Shown here piece after piece: positions 18,104 to 30,211 of a DNA stretch of 64,000 nt. A program made the translations under genes and the position numbers. The notes below the pieces were generated by a model. The model worked only from the letters and a program-made list of their open reading frames with translations, did no database searches and was not told the origin of the DNA. The stretch comes from Streptomyces xanthophaeus. Its GTDB lineage: Bacteria; Actinomycetota; Actinomycetes; Streptomycetales; Streptomycetaceae. Numbering within the stretch: the stretch's first letter is position 1; the number at the start of each line of letters is the position of its first letter. The DNA is taken from the NCBI RefSeq assembly GCF_030440515.1, contig NZ_CP076543.1, positions 5,962,501 to 6,026,500 on the forward strand, given 5' to 3'.

Positions 18104-18835
18104 ATGTCCATCATCGACATCGAAGCACCGCTGCACACCGCGCACCGCGACAACCACACCCACCGCGACGTCAACGGCGGATGGCTGAGGCCGGCCGTCT
18201 TCGGTGCCATGGACGGGCTCGTCTCGAACCTCGCCCTGATGACCGGTGTGGCCGGCGGCGCCGTCGCCCCGCAGACCGTCGTCATCACCGGGCTGGCGGG
18301 TCTCGCGGCCGGCGCCTTCTCGATGGCGGCCGGCGAATACACCTCCGTCGCCTCGCAGCGCGAACTGGTCCTCGCCGAACTGGACGTGGAGCGCCAGCAG
18401 TTGCGCAAGCACCCGATCGACGAGATGGAGGAGCTCGCGGAGCTCTACGTCTCCCGGGGCGTCGAGCCGTCGCTCGCCCGCGAGGTCGCCATGCAGCTCT
18501 CGCGCGATCCCGAGCAGGCGCTGGAGATCCACGCCCGCGAGGAGCTCGGGATCGACCCCGACGACCTGCCCTCGCCGCTGGTCGCCGCGGTCTCGTCGTT
18601 CGGTTCGTTCGCGCTGGGCGCGCTGCTCCCCGTACTGCCGTACCTGCTCGGCGCCACCGCCCTGTGGCCCGCGGTGCTGCTCGCGCTGGCCGGGCTCTTC
18701 GTCTGCGGTGCGGTCGTCTCCCGGGTCACCGCGCGGTCCTGGTGGTACAGCGGCGTCCGCCAGCTGGTCCTGGGTGGCGCGGCCGCCGGTGTGACGTACA
18801 TCCTGGGAACCTGGATCGGCGGAGCCATAGGCTGA
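18104..18835 (+). CDS. VIT1/CCC1-family membrane transporter
   Basis: 243 residues from ATG 18104 with GGGGAGA upstream. The family signature GGWLRPAVFGAMDGLVSNLAL spans the first helix. It is followed by GLAGLAAGAFSMAAGEYTSV, a cytoplasmic helical region with acidic residues (about 85-155), and three more hydrophobic segments at the C-terminus. Relatives export Fe(II) or Mn(II) to vacuoles in yeast and plants; bacterial members are thought to move divalent metals across the cytoplasmic membrane. A His-rich stretch (HTAHRDNHTHRD) precedes the first helix. It is monocistronic and divergent from the ADP-ribosylglycohydrolase operon. Confidence 0.88.
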   Translation: MSIIDIEAPLHTAHRDNHTHRDVNGGWLRPAVFGAMDGLVSNLALMTGVAGGAVAPQTVVITGLAGLAAGAFSMAAGEYTSVASQRELVLAELDVERQQLRKHPIDEMEELAELYVSRGVEPSLAREVAMQLSRDPEQALEIHAREELGIDPDDLPSPLVAAVSSFGSFALGALLPVLPYLLGATALWPAVLLALAGLFVCGAVVSRVTARSWWYSGVRQLVLGGAAAGVTYILGTWIGGAIG

Positions 18836-19151
18836 CCGCGGCTGGAGTGAGACACTATGCAGTACGCAACATAAGTAGTCCGTTACCCGGCGGTTTCGAA
18901 TCCGTGTCCGCCGGGAATCACACCAGGGCTCCGGGCAACGATGCCCGCCCTGCACCGGGACCTCCGCCTCGCGCGATACCTCCGTAGAGCGCCGCGAAAG
19001 TCCCCTCTTTCTGCCTCGTGCAGTCCGCATGCTGGAATGACGTATCCGCTTCTCGGGATTGTCGTCATCATGTAATCTGCACGAAATTTCGCAGAGGGCC
19101 AACGTCGTCCCTCGGCTATGCACATATGCCACGACGACGACGGGAGAGCCG
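18836..19151 (+). promoter_or_regulatory. gltB upstream region with a GlnR-like site
   Basis: A 316-bp gap without a gene. Its last 130 bases are unusually AT-rich for this genome. GTAAT at 19072-19076, six bases, then GAAAT at 19083-19087 resembles one half of the actinobacterial GlnR box (GTnAC-n6-GAAAC), with mismatches at the last base of each half. A second half-site at the expected spacing was not found. The gltB ribosome-binding site GGGAGA lies at 19142-19147. A GlnR or other nitrogen-responsive control is plausible but unproven. Confidence 0.35.
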
Positions 19152-23766
<4,615 letters not shown>

Positions 23767-23774
<8 letters not shown>

Positions 23775-25227
23775 CCCGAAGGGCTTCCTCACCACCCCGC
23801 GCGAGACCGCCTGCACCCGTCCCGTTGCCGATCGGCTCAAGGACTGGAACGAGGTCTACGTTCCGGGCTCCCTGCTCCCGATCATCAGCAAGCAGGCCGG
23901 CCGCTGCATGGACTGCGGCATCCCGTTCTGTCACAACGGGTGCCCGCTCGGGAACCTGATCCCGGAGTGGAACGACTTCTCGTACCGCGAGGACTGGACC
24001 GCCGCGTCGGAGCGCCTGCACGCGACGAACAACTTCCCGGAGTTCACCGGGCGGCTGTGCCCGGCTCCCTGCGAGTCGGCGTGCGTGCTCGGCATCAACC
24101 AGCCCGCCGTGACCATCAAGAACGTCGAAGTCTCGATCATCGACAAGGCGTGGGACAACGGCGACGTCACCCCGCAGGCGCCGGAGCGGCTGTCCGGCAA
24201 GACGGCCGCCGTCATCGGCTCGGGCCCGGCGGGCCTCGCGGCCGCCCAGCAGCTGACCCGGGCCGGCCACACCGTGGTCGTGTACGAGCGCGCGGACCGC
24301 ATCGGCGGCCTGCTGCGCTACGGCATCCCCGAGTTCAAGATGGAGAAGGTGCACATCAACCGCCGCATCGAGCAGATGCGCGCGGAGGGCACCAAGTTCC
24401 GCACCGGCATCGAGGTCGGCCGCGACATCACCGCCACCGACCTGCGCAAGCGGTTCGACGCGGTGGTCATCGCGGCGGGCGCTACCGTCTCCCGCGACCT
24501 GCCGGTCCCGGGCCGCGAGCTGAACGGCATCCACTTCGCCATGGAGTACCTGCCGCTCGCCAACAAGGTCCAGGAGGGCGACTTCATGGCGCCCCCCATC
24601 ACGGCCGAGGGCAAGCACGTGGTCGTCATCGGCGGCGGCGACACCGGCGCGGACTGCGTGGGCACCGCCCACCGCCAGGGCGCGGCCTCGGTCACGCAGC
24701 TGGAGATCATGCCCAAGCCGGGCGAGGACCGGAACGCCAACCAGCCGTGGCCGACCTTCCCGATGCTCTACAAGGTCACCTCGGCCCACGAGGAGGGCGG
24801 CGAGCGGGTCTACTCCGTCTCCACCACCCACTTCGAGGGCGACGAGGACGGCAACGTCCAGGCCCTCCACCTGGTCGAGGTCGCCTTCGAGGACGGCAAG
24901 CTCGTCCAGAAGCCCGGCACCGAGCGCGTCCTCCCCGCGCAGCTGGTCACCCTGGCGATGGGCTTCACGGGCACCGACCAGGAGAACGGCCTGGTCCAGC
25001 AGTTCGGCCTCGAGCTGGACCCGCGCGGCAACATCGACCGCGACGCCTCCTACGCGACCAACGTCGACGGCGTCTTCGTCGCCGGCGACGCGGGCCGCGG
25101 CCAGTCGCTGATCGTCTGGGCCATCGCGGAAGGCCGCTCGGCCGCCCGCGGCGTGGACCGCTTCCTGACCGGCAGCAGCGCCCTCCCGTACCCGGTCAAG
25201 CCGACGGATCGTTCTCTCACCGTCTGA
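23767..25227 (+). CDS. gltD: Glutamate synthase small subunit
   Basis: 486 residues from ATG 23767, overlapping the end of gltB. It supplies electrons from NADPH through FAD and 4Fe-4S clusters to GltB. N-terminal cysteine motifs are [16 protein letters not shown] and [15 protein letters not shown]. The FAD site is [15 protein letters not shown], the NADPH site [13 protein letters not shown], and the C-terminal FAD motif [14 protein letters not shown]. Typical length. Two stem-loops follow the stop, after which the next gene is on the opposite strand. Confidence 0.98.
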
Positions 25228-25239
25228 CGTAGCAGCACC

Positions 25240-25261
25240 CCCCTCCCCGCAGGGGGAGGGG
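25240..25261 (+). terminator. Stem-loop just after gltD
   Basis: 9-bp arms CCCCTCCCC (25240-25248) and GGGGAGGGG (25253-25261) with a 4-base loop, 13 bases after the gltD stop. No clear T-tract. Confidence 0.6.
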
Positions 25262-25303
25262 ACCCCTCATACGGTCCGTACAACGGCGTACGGAACTCCC
25301 GAC

Positions 25304-25345
25304 ACAGCGCCCGCCACGTCCCCGACCAGGGGTGGCGGGCGCTGT
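25304..25345. terminator. Large stem-loop between convergent gltD and secreted-protein genes
   Basis: 14-bp perfect arms (25304-25317 with 25332-25345); the loop itself can pair through CCCC and GGGG. Placed between convergent genes, it probably terminates both. Confidence 0.8.
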
Positions 25346-25358
25346 GGCGTGTTCGGGG

Positions 25359-25790
25359 CTACTCGGGCTGGACGACCGTGGCGCCCCAGCGGGTGGACGG
25401 GGCCGAGGCCGTCACCCAGGCCCCGAAGCCGCCCTGGAGGCCGGTGCCGAGGGGGACGGTGACGCGCGCCGGGTCGCCCTCGGGGCAGTCGACCGTGAAG
25501 GGGGCCGGGTCGCGGTCCGGGTGGTCGTCGAGGTGGAAGGCCACCTCTATCGTGCCGCCGCCCGCGCAGCCGAAGGTGATGAACGTGTCCAGCCGGGACG
25601 AGAGGCCGCCCGAGACGAAGCCGCTGGAGCCGGCCTGCTCGGGTATCCAGATCAGCCCGTCGGGCCCGGGGTAGCCGACGATCTCGCCCCCCGCCGAGGC
25701 CTGGGCCGTACCGGCCGCGAGCGTCAGCGTGAGTGCCGCGGCCAGTGTGCCGATCGCGGCGGCCTTGCCGCGCCCGTGTGTCTGCTTCAT
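25359..25790 (-). CDS. Small secreted protein, function unknown
   Basis: 143 residues from ATG 25790, which has GGGGGA 7 bases upstream; the alternative ATG 25802 would swallow that site. The N-terminus is a typical Sec signal (MKQTHGRGK, hydrophobic core, then AQASA). The mature part of about 110 residues is acidic and contains two cysteines (FGCAGG and VDCPEG) that could form one disulfide. Segments such as IVGYPGPDGLIWIPEQ and TFITFGCAGGGTIEVAFHL suggest a small beta-rich fold. I do not recognise the family. It converges on gltD. Confidence 0.75.
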   Translation of the reverse strand: MKQTHGRGKAAAIGTLAAALTLTLAAGTAQASAGGEIVGYPGPDGLIWIPEQAGSSGFVSGGLSSRLDTFITFGCAGGGTIEVAFHLDDHPDRDPAPFTVDCPEGDPARVTVPLGTGLQGGFGAWVTASAPSTRWGATVVQPE

Positions 25791-25914
25791 GTGGTCCCCC
25801 ATGGTGTCTTCGGTTCCGACGGACACCGATCACGCTAACCAGCAGCACTGACAGCGGCCTTCCCCCGCCCGGCCGGCGCCGTGGCGTGGCTCCGCATCCG
25901 TTGGGAGCGAGCTC

Positions 25915-26559
25915 TTACAGCTGGACGGTGGTGCCGGGCTCGAGGCGGTCGATCGAGGTGCCGGTCAGGCCCTTCTCGCCGAGGAGATGGGCGGTGGAGT
26001 GCTGGCCGAGGTCGCTGAGCATGAGTTCGTGGATCTGGATGATGCGCTCGGGTTTGACGGTGCGGACGTAGTCGGCGGCTTCACCGAGCTTTGTCCATGG
26101 GCCGCTTGTCGGCAGCAGGAGGGTGCGTACGGGAGCGTCGGGCGCGAAGTAGGCGTCGCCGGGGTGGTAGACGGCTCCGTCGTCCAGGAGGTAGCCGACG
26201 TTGTCGGGGCACGGGATGTCGGCGTGGATCAGCGCGTGGCGGTGGCCGTGGACGGTGGCGGTGATGGAACCGACGCCGAAGGTGTCGCCCGCGGCGACGG
26301 CGTGGACGCGGCCATCGTGGCTGCCGAGGGTGGCTGCGACCGTGGCTGTGCCGTAGACCTGCAGCCCGGGCTGGGCTTCGAGAGCGGCGGCGACGAGCTT
26401 TTCGTCGAAGTGGTCGAAGTGTTCGTGGGTGATCAGGACGGCGTGAGCCCGGGTGACGGCCTCTGCCGCGTCCGGGGTGAAGGTGCCGGGGTCGATGACC
26501 AGGCGGGTGCCGTCCTTCTCGAGCGTGACGCAGGCATGGGCGTGCTTGGTGAGCTTCAC
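25915..26559 (-). CDS. MBL-fold metallo-hydrolase (UlaG-like)
   Basis: 214 residues from ATG 26559. The metallo-beta-lactamase motif THEHFDHFD (HxHxDH) is at residues 44-52, with later ligands in GHRHALIH and YHPGDAYFAPD and a C-terminal IQIHELMLSD. The size and the N-terminal HACVTLEKDGTRLVIDPG match small cytoplasmic UlaG-like hydrolases. Substrate unknown. It is divergent from a MarR-type regulator gene with a near-perfect 24-bp palindrome between them, so it is probably the regulator's target. Confidence 0.88.
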   Translation of the reverse strand: MKLTKHAHACVTLEKDGTRLVIDPGTFTPDAAEAVTRAHAVLITHEHFDHFDEKLVAAALEAQPGLQVYGTATVAATLGSHDGRVHAVAAGDTFGVGSITATVHGHRHALIHADIPCPDNVGYLLDDGAVYHPGDAYFAPDAPVRTLLLPTSGPWTKLGEAADYVRTVKPERIIQIHELMLSDLGQHSTAHLLGEKGLTGTSIDRLEPGTTVQL

Positions 26560-26591
26560 AGTGGGTCCCTTTCGAGCCGGCCGAATATCTA

Positions 26592-26615
26592 CAACCAGAC
26601 TGTACAGTTTGGTTG
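26592..26615. promoter_or_regulatory. Palindromic operator between MBL and MarR genes
   Basis: Arms CAACCAGACTG (26592-26602) and CAGTTTGGTTG (26605-26615) match at 10 of 11 positions around a central TA. It sits 33 bases from the metallo-hydrolase start and 24 bases from the regulator start, so a bound dimer could repress both. Confidence 0.7.
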
Positions 26616-26638
26616 ATGAGTGTGGCTAAGCTGGCGTC

Positions 26639-27064
26639 ATGGACGAGAATCAGCTGGCCGAAGAACTCCGCCTGACCATCGGACGGCTCGTACGCACTGT
26701 GCGCACCGCCGACAAGATGCCGCCCGGCGAGGCCGCCGTCCTGGGCTACCTGGACCGCAGCGGCCCGCTGACCACCGCCGACATCGCACAACAGCGGGGA
26801 GTCAGTCACCAGTCGGCTGCCAAGTCGGTCAAAGAACTCCTGGCTCAGGGCCTCGTACATGCCGAGGCGCACCCCAGCGACGGGCGCAAGCTGTTGCTCC
26901 ACCTCACGCCGACGGGAAGTGGCCGTCTGGCCGAGGAGCGCCGAAGGCGTGCGGACTGGCTCGGCACCGCGATCGACGATGTCCTCAGTTCCAACGAACG
27001 AAAGACGCTCGAGGCGGCGCTGCCTCTGCTGTCACGCCTGACCACACACTTGAACGGCAAGTAG
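26639..27064 (+). CDS. MarR-family transcriptional regulator
   Basis: 141 residues from ATG 26639. The winged-helix region includes GEAAVLGYLDRSGPLTTADIAQQRGVSHQSAAKSV (recognition helix) and the wing VHAEAHPSDGRKLLLHLTPTG. The C-terminal dimerisation helix ends LPLLSRLTTHLNGK. Typical length. Divergent from the MBL-fold hydrolase gene and facing the 24-bp palindrome, which suggests autoregulation and control of that gene. The inducer is unknown. Confidence 0.9.
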   Translation: MDENQLAEELRLTIGRLVRTVRTADKMPPGEAAVLGYLDRSGPLTTADIAQQRGVSHQSAAKSVKELLAQGLVHAEAHPSDGRKLLLHLTPTGSGRLAEERRRRADWLGTAIDDVLSSNERKTLEAALPLLSRLTTHLNGK

Positions 27065-27084
27065 CCCAGGGGCTGCCGTTCGGG

Positions 27085-27135
27085 CCGGGCGTCACTGCCC
27101 GGACACTGCGCCACTACGGCGAGACGGGCTGCTGC
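27085..27135 (+). pseudogene. Short MerR-type regulator fragment
   Basis: After the MarR gene, one frame reads GVTARTLRHYGETG, which resembles the recognition-helix region of MerR regulators (VTxRTLRHYDEIG). No start, wing or effector domain accompanies it. It may be a small gene relic or a chance match. Confidence 0.3.
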
Positions 27136-27193
27136 GGTGCGTTCCGGCTCGGCGCCCGTCGGTCCCCGGCCGGGGGTGACGGGCGCCCGGGGT

Positions 27194-27988
27194 TCAGGGC
27201 CGGTCGGGGGCGAGGGCGGCGGTTTCGCGTACGGCTGTGGCGACGGCCCGGGCGTCCTTCCTCAGGATCGCGCCGTGGTTGCTGGGGACTTTCGCGCTGA
27301 GCCGGATGTTCGGATTGCGCCGGAACACCGGGTCGAGGCCGGCGCGGATCCGTTCCTGCTCGTCTCCCTTGCTCCCGAAGGACGTTCCCGAAGCCAGGAC
27401 GTACCGCACCGGGACGGTGATGTCGTCCAGTACGGGGCCCAGTTCGCGCTCGCGGGCGAGCCGGCCGACCTCGATGTTGCTGTCGGCCATCTCTGCGGCG
27501 GTCATCCGCGGCGCCAGGCCCGTCGGGCGAAGCAGTGGCAGCAGTGGGCCCATCCGCTTGAAGAACCTGCGGATCCCCTGCTCCATCTCCTCGGTGAGCC
27601 AGTCGTACGGCTGAGCGCCGTCCACCAGGACCGCACCGAGGGCGCGGTCCGGATTGCGGCTCGCCCAGTGGGCTCCGACGAACGCCCCGTAGGACCAACC
27701 CACCACCAGCGCCCGGTCCACGTCCCTGGCCGCGAGTACGGCGTCGACGTCCCGGACGGCCGCCTCGAAGGAGTAGTCGGCCGAGCGCTTCGACTTCCTG
27801 CCGCGGGCCCGCTCGTCGTAGGTGAGGTGGCGCCACCCGGGTCCGAGGTCGGCGATGACCCGTCGCCAGTACCCCTGGGTGGCGAAGTGGCCGTTGAGGT
27901 AGACCACGGGCGTGCCGGGGCCGCCGGTGTCGGTGGCGGCCAGGGCCGTGTCGTCGACCGGCACCATGCCGGTCCATAACGCCGTCAT
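27194..27988 (-). CDS. Alpha/beta hydrolase
   Basis: 264 residues from ATG 27988, overlapping the upstream DUF1048 gene stop as ATGA; a later ATG at 27967 is also possible. The fold shows the oxyanion strand VVYLNGHFATQGYW, the nucleophile elbow GWSYGAFVG, and a probable catalytic His in VPSNHGAIL near the C-terminus. Similar to small esterase/haloperoxidase-like hydrolases; substrate unknown. It ends a three-gene operon with a PadR regulator and a DUF1048 protein. Such PadR operons often respond to small lipophilic compounds, but nothing here defines the ligand. Confidence 0.85.
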   Translation of the reverse strand: MTALWTGMVPVDDTALAATDTGGPGTPVVYLNGHFATQGYWRRVIADLGPGWRHLTYDERARGRKSKRSADYSFEAAVRDVDAVLAARDVDRALVVGWSYGAFVGAHWASRNPDRALGAVLVDGAQPYDWLTEEMEQGIRRFFKRMGPLLPLLRPTGLAPRMTAAEMADSNIEVGRLARERELGPVLDDITVPVRYVLASGTSFGSKGDEQERIRAGLDPVFRRNPNIRLSAKVPSNHGAILRKDARAVATAVRETAALAPDRP

Positions 27989-28389
27989 GCCGTGCCCCCG
28001 CTCGTGTCCCCGGCCGTGTTCTCGGCCTCCTCGGCGCGGGCGAGGGCTTCGGTCAGCTGCTTCTTCGCGCGGGCGGGGACGTAGCCGCCCTCCGAGTAGT
28101 TCTGGGCGAACGCGTCGGCGAACTCCACCGGGTCCTCCCCGACGATCTCGCGTATCGGCGTGCCGTCCGCCGCAGCCTGCTCGAAGAGGTCGGCGAGGTC
28201 TTCGAACATCGACGCGTTGCTGTCGCCGTCGGCCGGCACGAAGTGCATCAGGTACCGCTCGATCGCCTCGACCGCCGTGCGCCGGCTCTCGGGGAGCTCC
28301 TTGACGCGCGCCTTGTACGCCCTCCAGCGCTTCTTCGGTCCGATCACCTTCGCGATGAAACCGCTCTTCTCACCATCGGACATGGTCAC
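27985..28389 (-). CDS. DUF1048 domain protein
   Basis: 134 residues from GTG 28389, which overlaps the PadR stop as GTGA and has GGGGG at good spacing; ATG 28383 is an alternative. Helical protein with IGPKKRWRAYKARVKELPESRRTAVEAIERYLM and a second half FEDLADLFEQAAADG, matching the DUF1048 family. These proteins usually sit directly behind a PadR gene, as here. Function unknown. The C-terminal 40 residues are charged (Lys/Glu/Ala) and may form a coiled coil. Confidence 0.85.
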   Translation of the reverse strand: MTMSDGEKSGFIAKVIGPKKRWRAYKARVKELPESRRTAVEAIERYLMHFVPADGDSNASMFEDLADLFEQAAADGTPIREIVGEDPVEFADAFAQNYSEGGYVPARAKKQLTEALARAEEAENTAGDTSGGTA

Positions 28390-28715
28390 TCGCCCCCTTC
28401 GCGGAGCCGGTCCAGTCGTTCCGTGAGGAAGCTCCAGGTCCTCCAGAACTCTTCGAGGTACTCCCGTCCCTCGGTGTTGAGGGAGTACACCTTGCGCGGC
28501 GGCCCCTTCTCGGAGGGGACCTTCTCCACGTCGACGAGACCGCGCTTCTCGACCCTGATGAGCAGCGCGTAGACGGTCCCTTCGGCGATGTCGGAGAACC
28601 CCTGCTCCCGCAGCCATGCCGTGATCTCGTAGCCGTACGCGGGCCGGCCGGACAGGGTCGCGAGGACGATGCCCTCCAGCGTGCCCTTGAGCATTTCCGT
28701 CAGCAGCTTGGGCAT
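28386..28715 (-). CDS. PadR-family transcriptional regulator
   Basis: 109 residues from ATG 28715 with an excellent GGGGAGGTG ribosome-binding site; a longer reading from 28781 is rejected. The PadR winged helix is complete: MLKGTLEGIVLATLSGRPAYGYEI, EGTVYALLIRVEKRGLV, and the wing PPRKVYSLNTEGREYL. It heads the operon PadR-DUF1048-hydrolase. An 18-bp inverted repeat with one mismatch surrounds its promoter region and is the likely autoregulatory site. Confidence 0.92.
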   Translation of the reverse strand: MPKLLTEMLKGTLEGIVLATLSGRPAYGYEITAWLREQGFSDIAEGTVYALLIRVEKRGLVDVEKVPSEKGPPRKVYSLNTEGREYLEEFWRTWSFLTERLDRLREGGE

Positions 28716-28731
28716 GGAACACCTCCCCCTT

Positions 28732-28804
28732 GAGCTATTCGGTGTTGCTGAGTACTGGTACACCGTAACGCTGACTACCACTACCTAGCAATACCGAATA
28801 GCTC
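28732..28804. promoter_or_regulatory. Long inverted repeat upstream of padR
   Basis: Arms 28732-28749 and 28787-28804 are complementary at 17 of 18 positions (GAGCTATTCGGTGTTGCT against the reverse complement of the right arm), separated by 37 bases. Each arm begins 16 or more bases upstream of padR. The arrangement suits two regulator dimers flanking the promoter, or a looped repressor. Confidence 0.65.
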
Positions 28805-28838
28805 GGGAGGCGGACAACTCCGCTCCCTCGGAAGGCGG

Positions 28839-28878
28839 TTGACAGTCACCACATACTTAGAGTCCTATAGTGCTAGGA
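28839..28878 (+). promoter_or_regulatory. Promoter and palindrome upstream of the GntR/ABC operon
   Basis: A consensus -35 TTGACA (28839-28844) is followed after 18 bases by TCCTAT (28863-28868). The latter overlaps the palindrome TCCTA-n6-TAGGA (28863-28878). The gene starts at 28902. The palindrome overlapping the -10 region suggests autorepression by the GntR protein. Confidence 0.6.
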
Positions 28879-28901
28879 AGCTAGATGAATAGAGGAGGAC
28901 A

Positions 28902-29321
28902 GTGATCGAGTTTCACCTCGATGCCCGGTCCGGCGTCGCCCCGTACATGCAGCTCGTCCATCAGGTGCGTCAGGCCCTGCGGTTGGGGCTGCTGTCCGAG
29001 GGCGACCGGCTGCCGACCGTCAAGGACGTCGCGGCCGGCGTGGCGATCAACCCGAACACCGTGCTCAAGGCCTACCGGGAGCTCGAATACGAGGGCCTGG
29101 TCGCGAAGAAGCCCGGGGTCGGCACCTTCGTCTCCGGAACGCTCAGCGACGACTCGCTCTCCGAACACGAGCCACTGCGGCGGGAGTTGCAGCTGTGGCT
29201 CGACAAGGCGCGGGCCGCCGGTCTGGGCGAAGAAAGCATCGAGGCCCTGTTCCTGAGTACCTTCCGCGCCCGCACCGGCACGGACCCGGACACGCGCACG
29301 CACACCGAAGAGGAGAAATGA
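28902..29321 (+). CDS. GntR-family regulator, YtrA type
   Basis: 139 residues from GTG 28902 with AGAGGAGG upstream. The GntR winged helix is clear: APYMQLVHQVRQALRLGLLSEGDRLPTVKDVA, then AINPNTVLKAYRELEYEGLVAKKPGVGTFV. The short 60-residue helical tail without a large effector domain is characteristic of the YtrA subfamily. Members control adjacent ABC transporters and often respond to cell-wall stress. Its stop overlaps the ABC ATPase start by 4 bases, supporting a shared operon and autoregulation. Confidence 0.92.
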   Translation: MIEFHLDARSGVAPYMQLVHQVRQALRLGLLSEGDRLPTVKDVAAGVAINPNTVLKAYRELEYEGLVAKKPGVGTFVSGTLSDDSLSEHEPLRRELQLWLDKARAAGLGEESIEALFLSTFRARTGTDPDTRTHTEEEK

Positions 29322-30211
29322 CCGCAATATTGGAAGCCCGCGCGCTGGGCAAGCGGTACGGCCGCAAAGAGGCGCTGAGCGACTGCACCCTGAGCGTGCC
29401 GTCCGGGCGGGTCGTCGGCCTGGTCGGGCCCAACGGGGCCGGGAAGTCCACCCTGTTGCAGCTGGCCTGCGGGCTGATCGGCCCGACCTCCGGCACCATC
29501 GAGGTGCTCGGCGGCCGGCCCGCCTCCGGGCCCGGGCAGCTCGCCAAGGTCGGGTTCGTCGCTCAGGACACGCCCACCTACGCCGGGCTGTCCATCGCCG
29601 ACCACCTGAAGCTGGGCGCCCGGCTCAACCCGGGCTGGGACGCGCAGCTGGCGGGAGACCGGATCCGGCAGCTCGGCCTGGACCCCGCCCAGAAGGCGGG
29701 CAAGCTCTCCGGCGGCCAGCGCGCCCAGGTGGCCCTGACGCTCGCCGTCGCCAAACGGCCCGAGCTGCTGATCCTCGACGAGCCCGTCGCCGCCCTGGAC
29801 CCGCTGGCCCGGCGGGAGTTCCTGCAGAGCCTGATGGAGGTCGTGGCCGAACACGGAACCACCGTCGTGCTCTCCTCGCACCTGGTGTCCGACCTGGAAC
29901 GGGTCTGCGACCACCTGATCTCGCTGGTCGCCTCCCGGGTCCAGGTCGCGGGCGACGTCGACGACCTGCTCGCCACCCACTTCCGGCTCACCACCGCCCG
30001 CCGCGAGGCGGCCACCCTGCCCCGGGACATGCAGGTCATCCAGGAGACCCACACCGAGCGGCAGAGCACCTTCATCGTGCGCTCCGACAGGGCGCTCCAG
30101 GACCCCTCCTGGGTCATGGAGCCGCTCGACCTGGAGGACCTCGTCCTCACCTACATGAGTCAGGCCACGGCCGGGACCGGCCCCCGACCCACCCGGGAGA
30201 ACCAGCGATGA
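29318..30211 (+). CDS. ABC transporter ATP-binding protein
   Basis: 297 residues from ATG 29318, overlapping the GntR stop. Walker A GPNGAGKST, Q-loop VAQD, signature LSGGQRAQ, Walker B LLILDEP and switch SSHL are present in order, within about 215 residues. A C-terminal region of about 80 residues (from the VAGDVDDLL segment onward) is typical of drug/peptide exporter ATPases. Couples to the permease encoded next, whose start overlaps its stop by 4 bases. Likely part of an exporter induced through the YtrA-type regulator. Confidence 0.93.
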   Translation: MTAILEARALGKRYGRKEALSDCTLSVPSGRVVGLVGPNGAGKSTLLQLACGLIGPTSGTIEVLGGRPASGPGQLAKVGFVAQDTPTYAGLSIADHLKLGARLNPGWDAQLAGDRIRQLGLDPAQKAGKLSGGQRAQVALTLAVAKRPELLILDEPVAALDPLARREFLQSLMEVVAEHGTTVVLSSHLVSDLERVCDHLISLVASRVQVAGDVDDLLATHFRLTTARREAATLPRDMQVIQETHTERQSTFIVRSDRALQDPSWVMEPLDLEDLVLTYMSQATAGTGPRPTRENQR

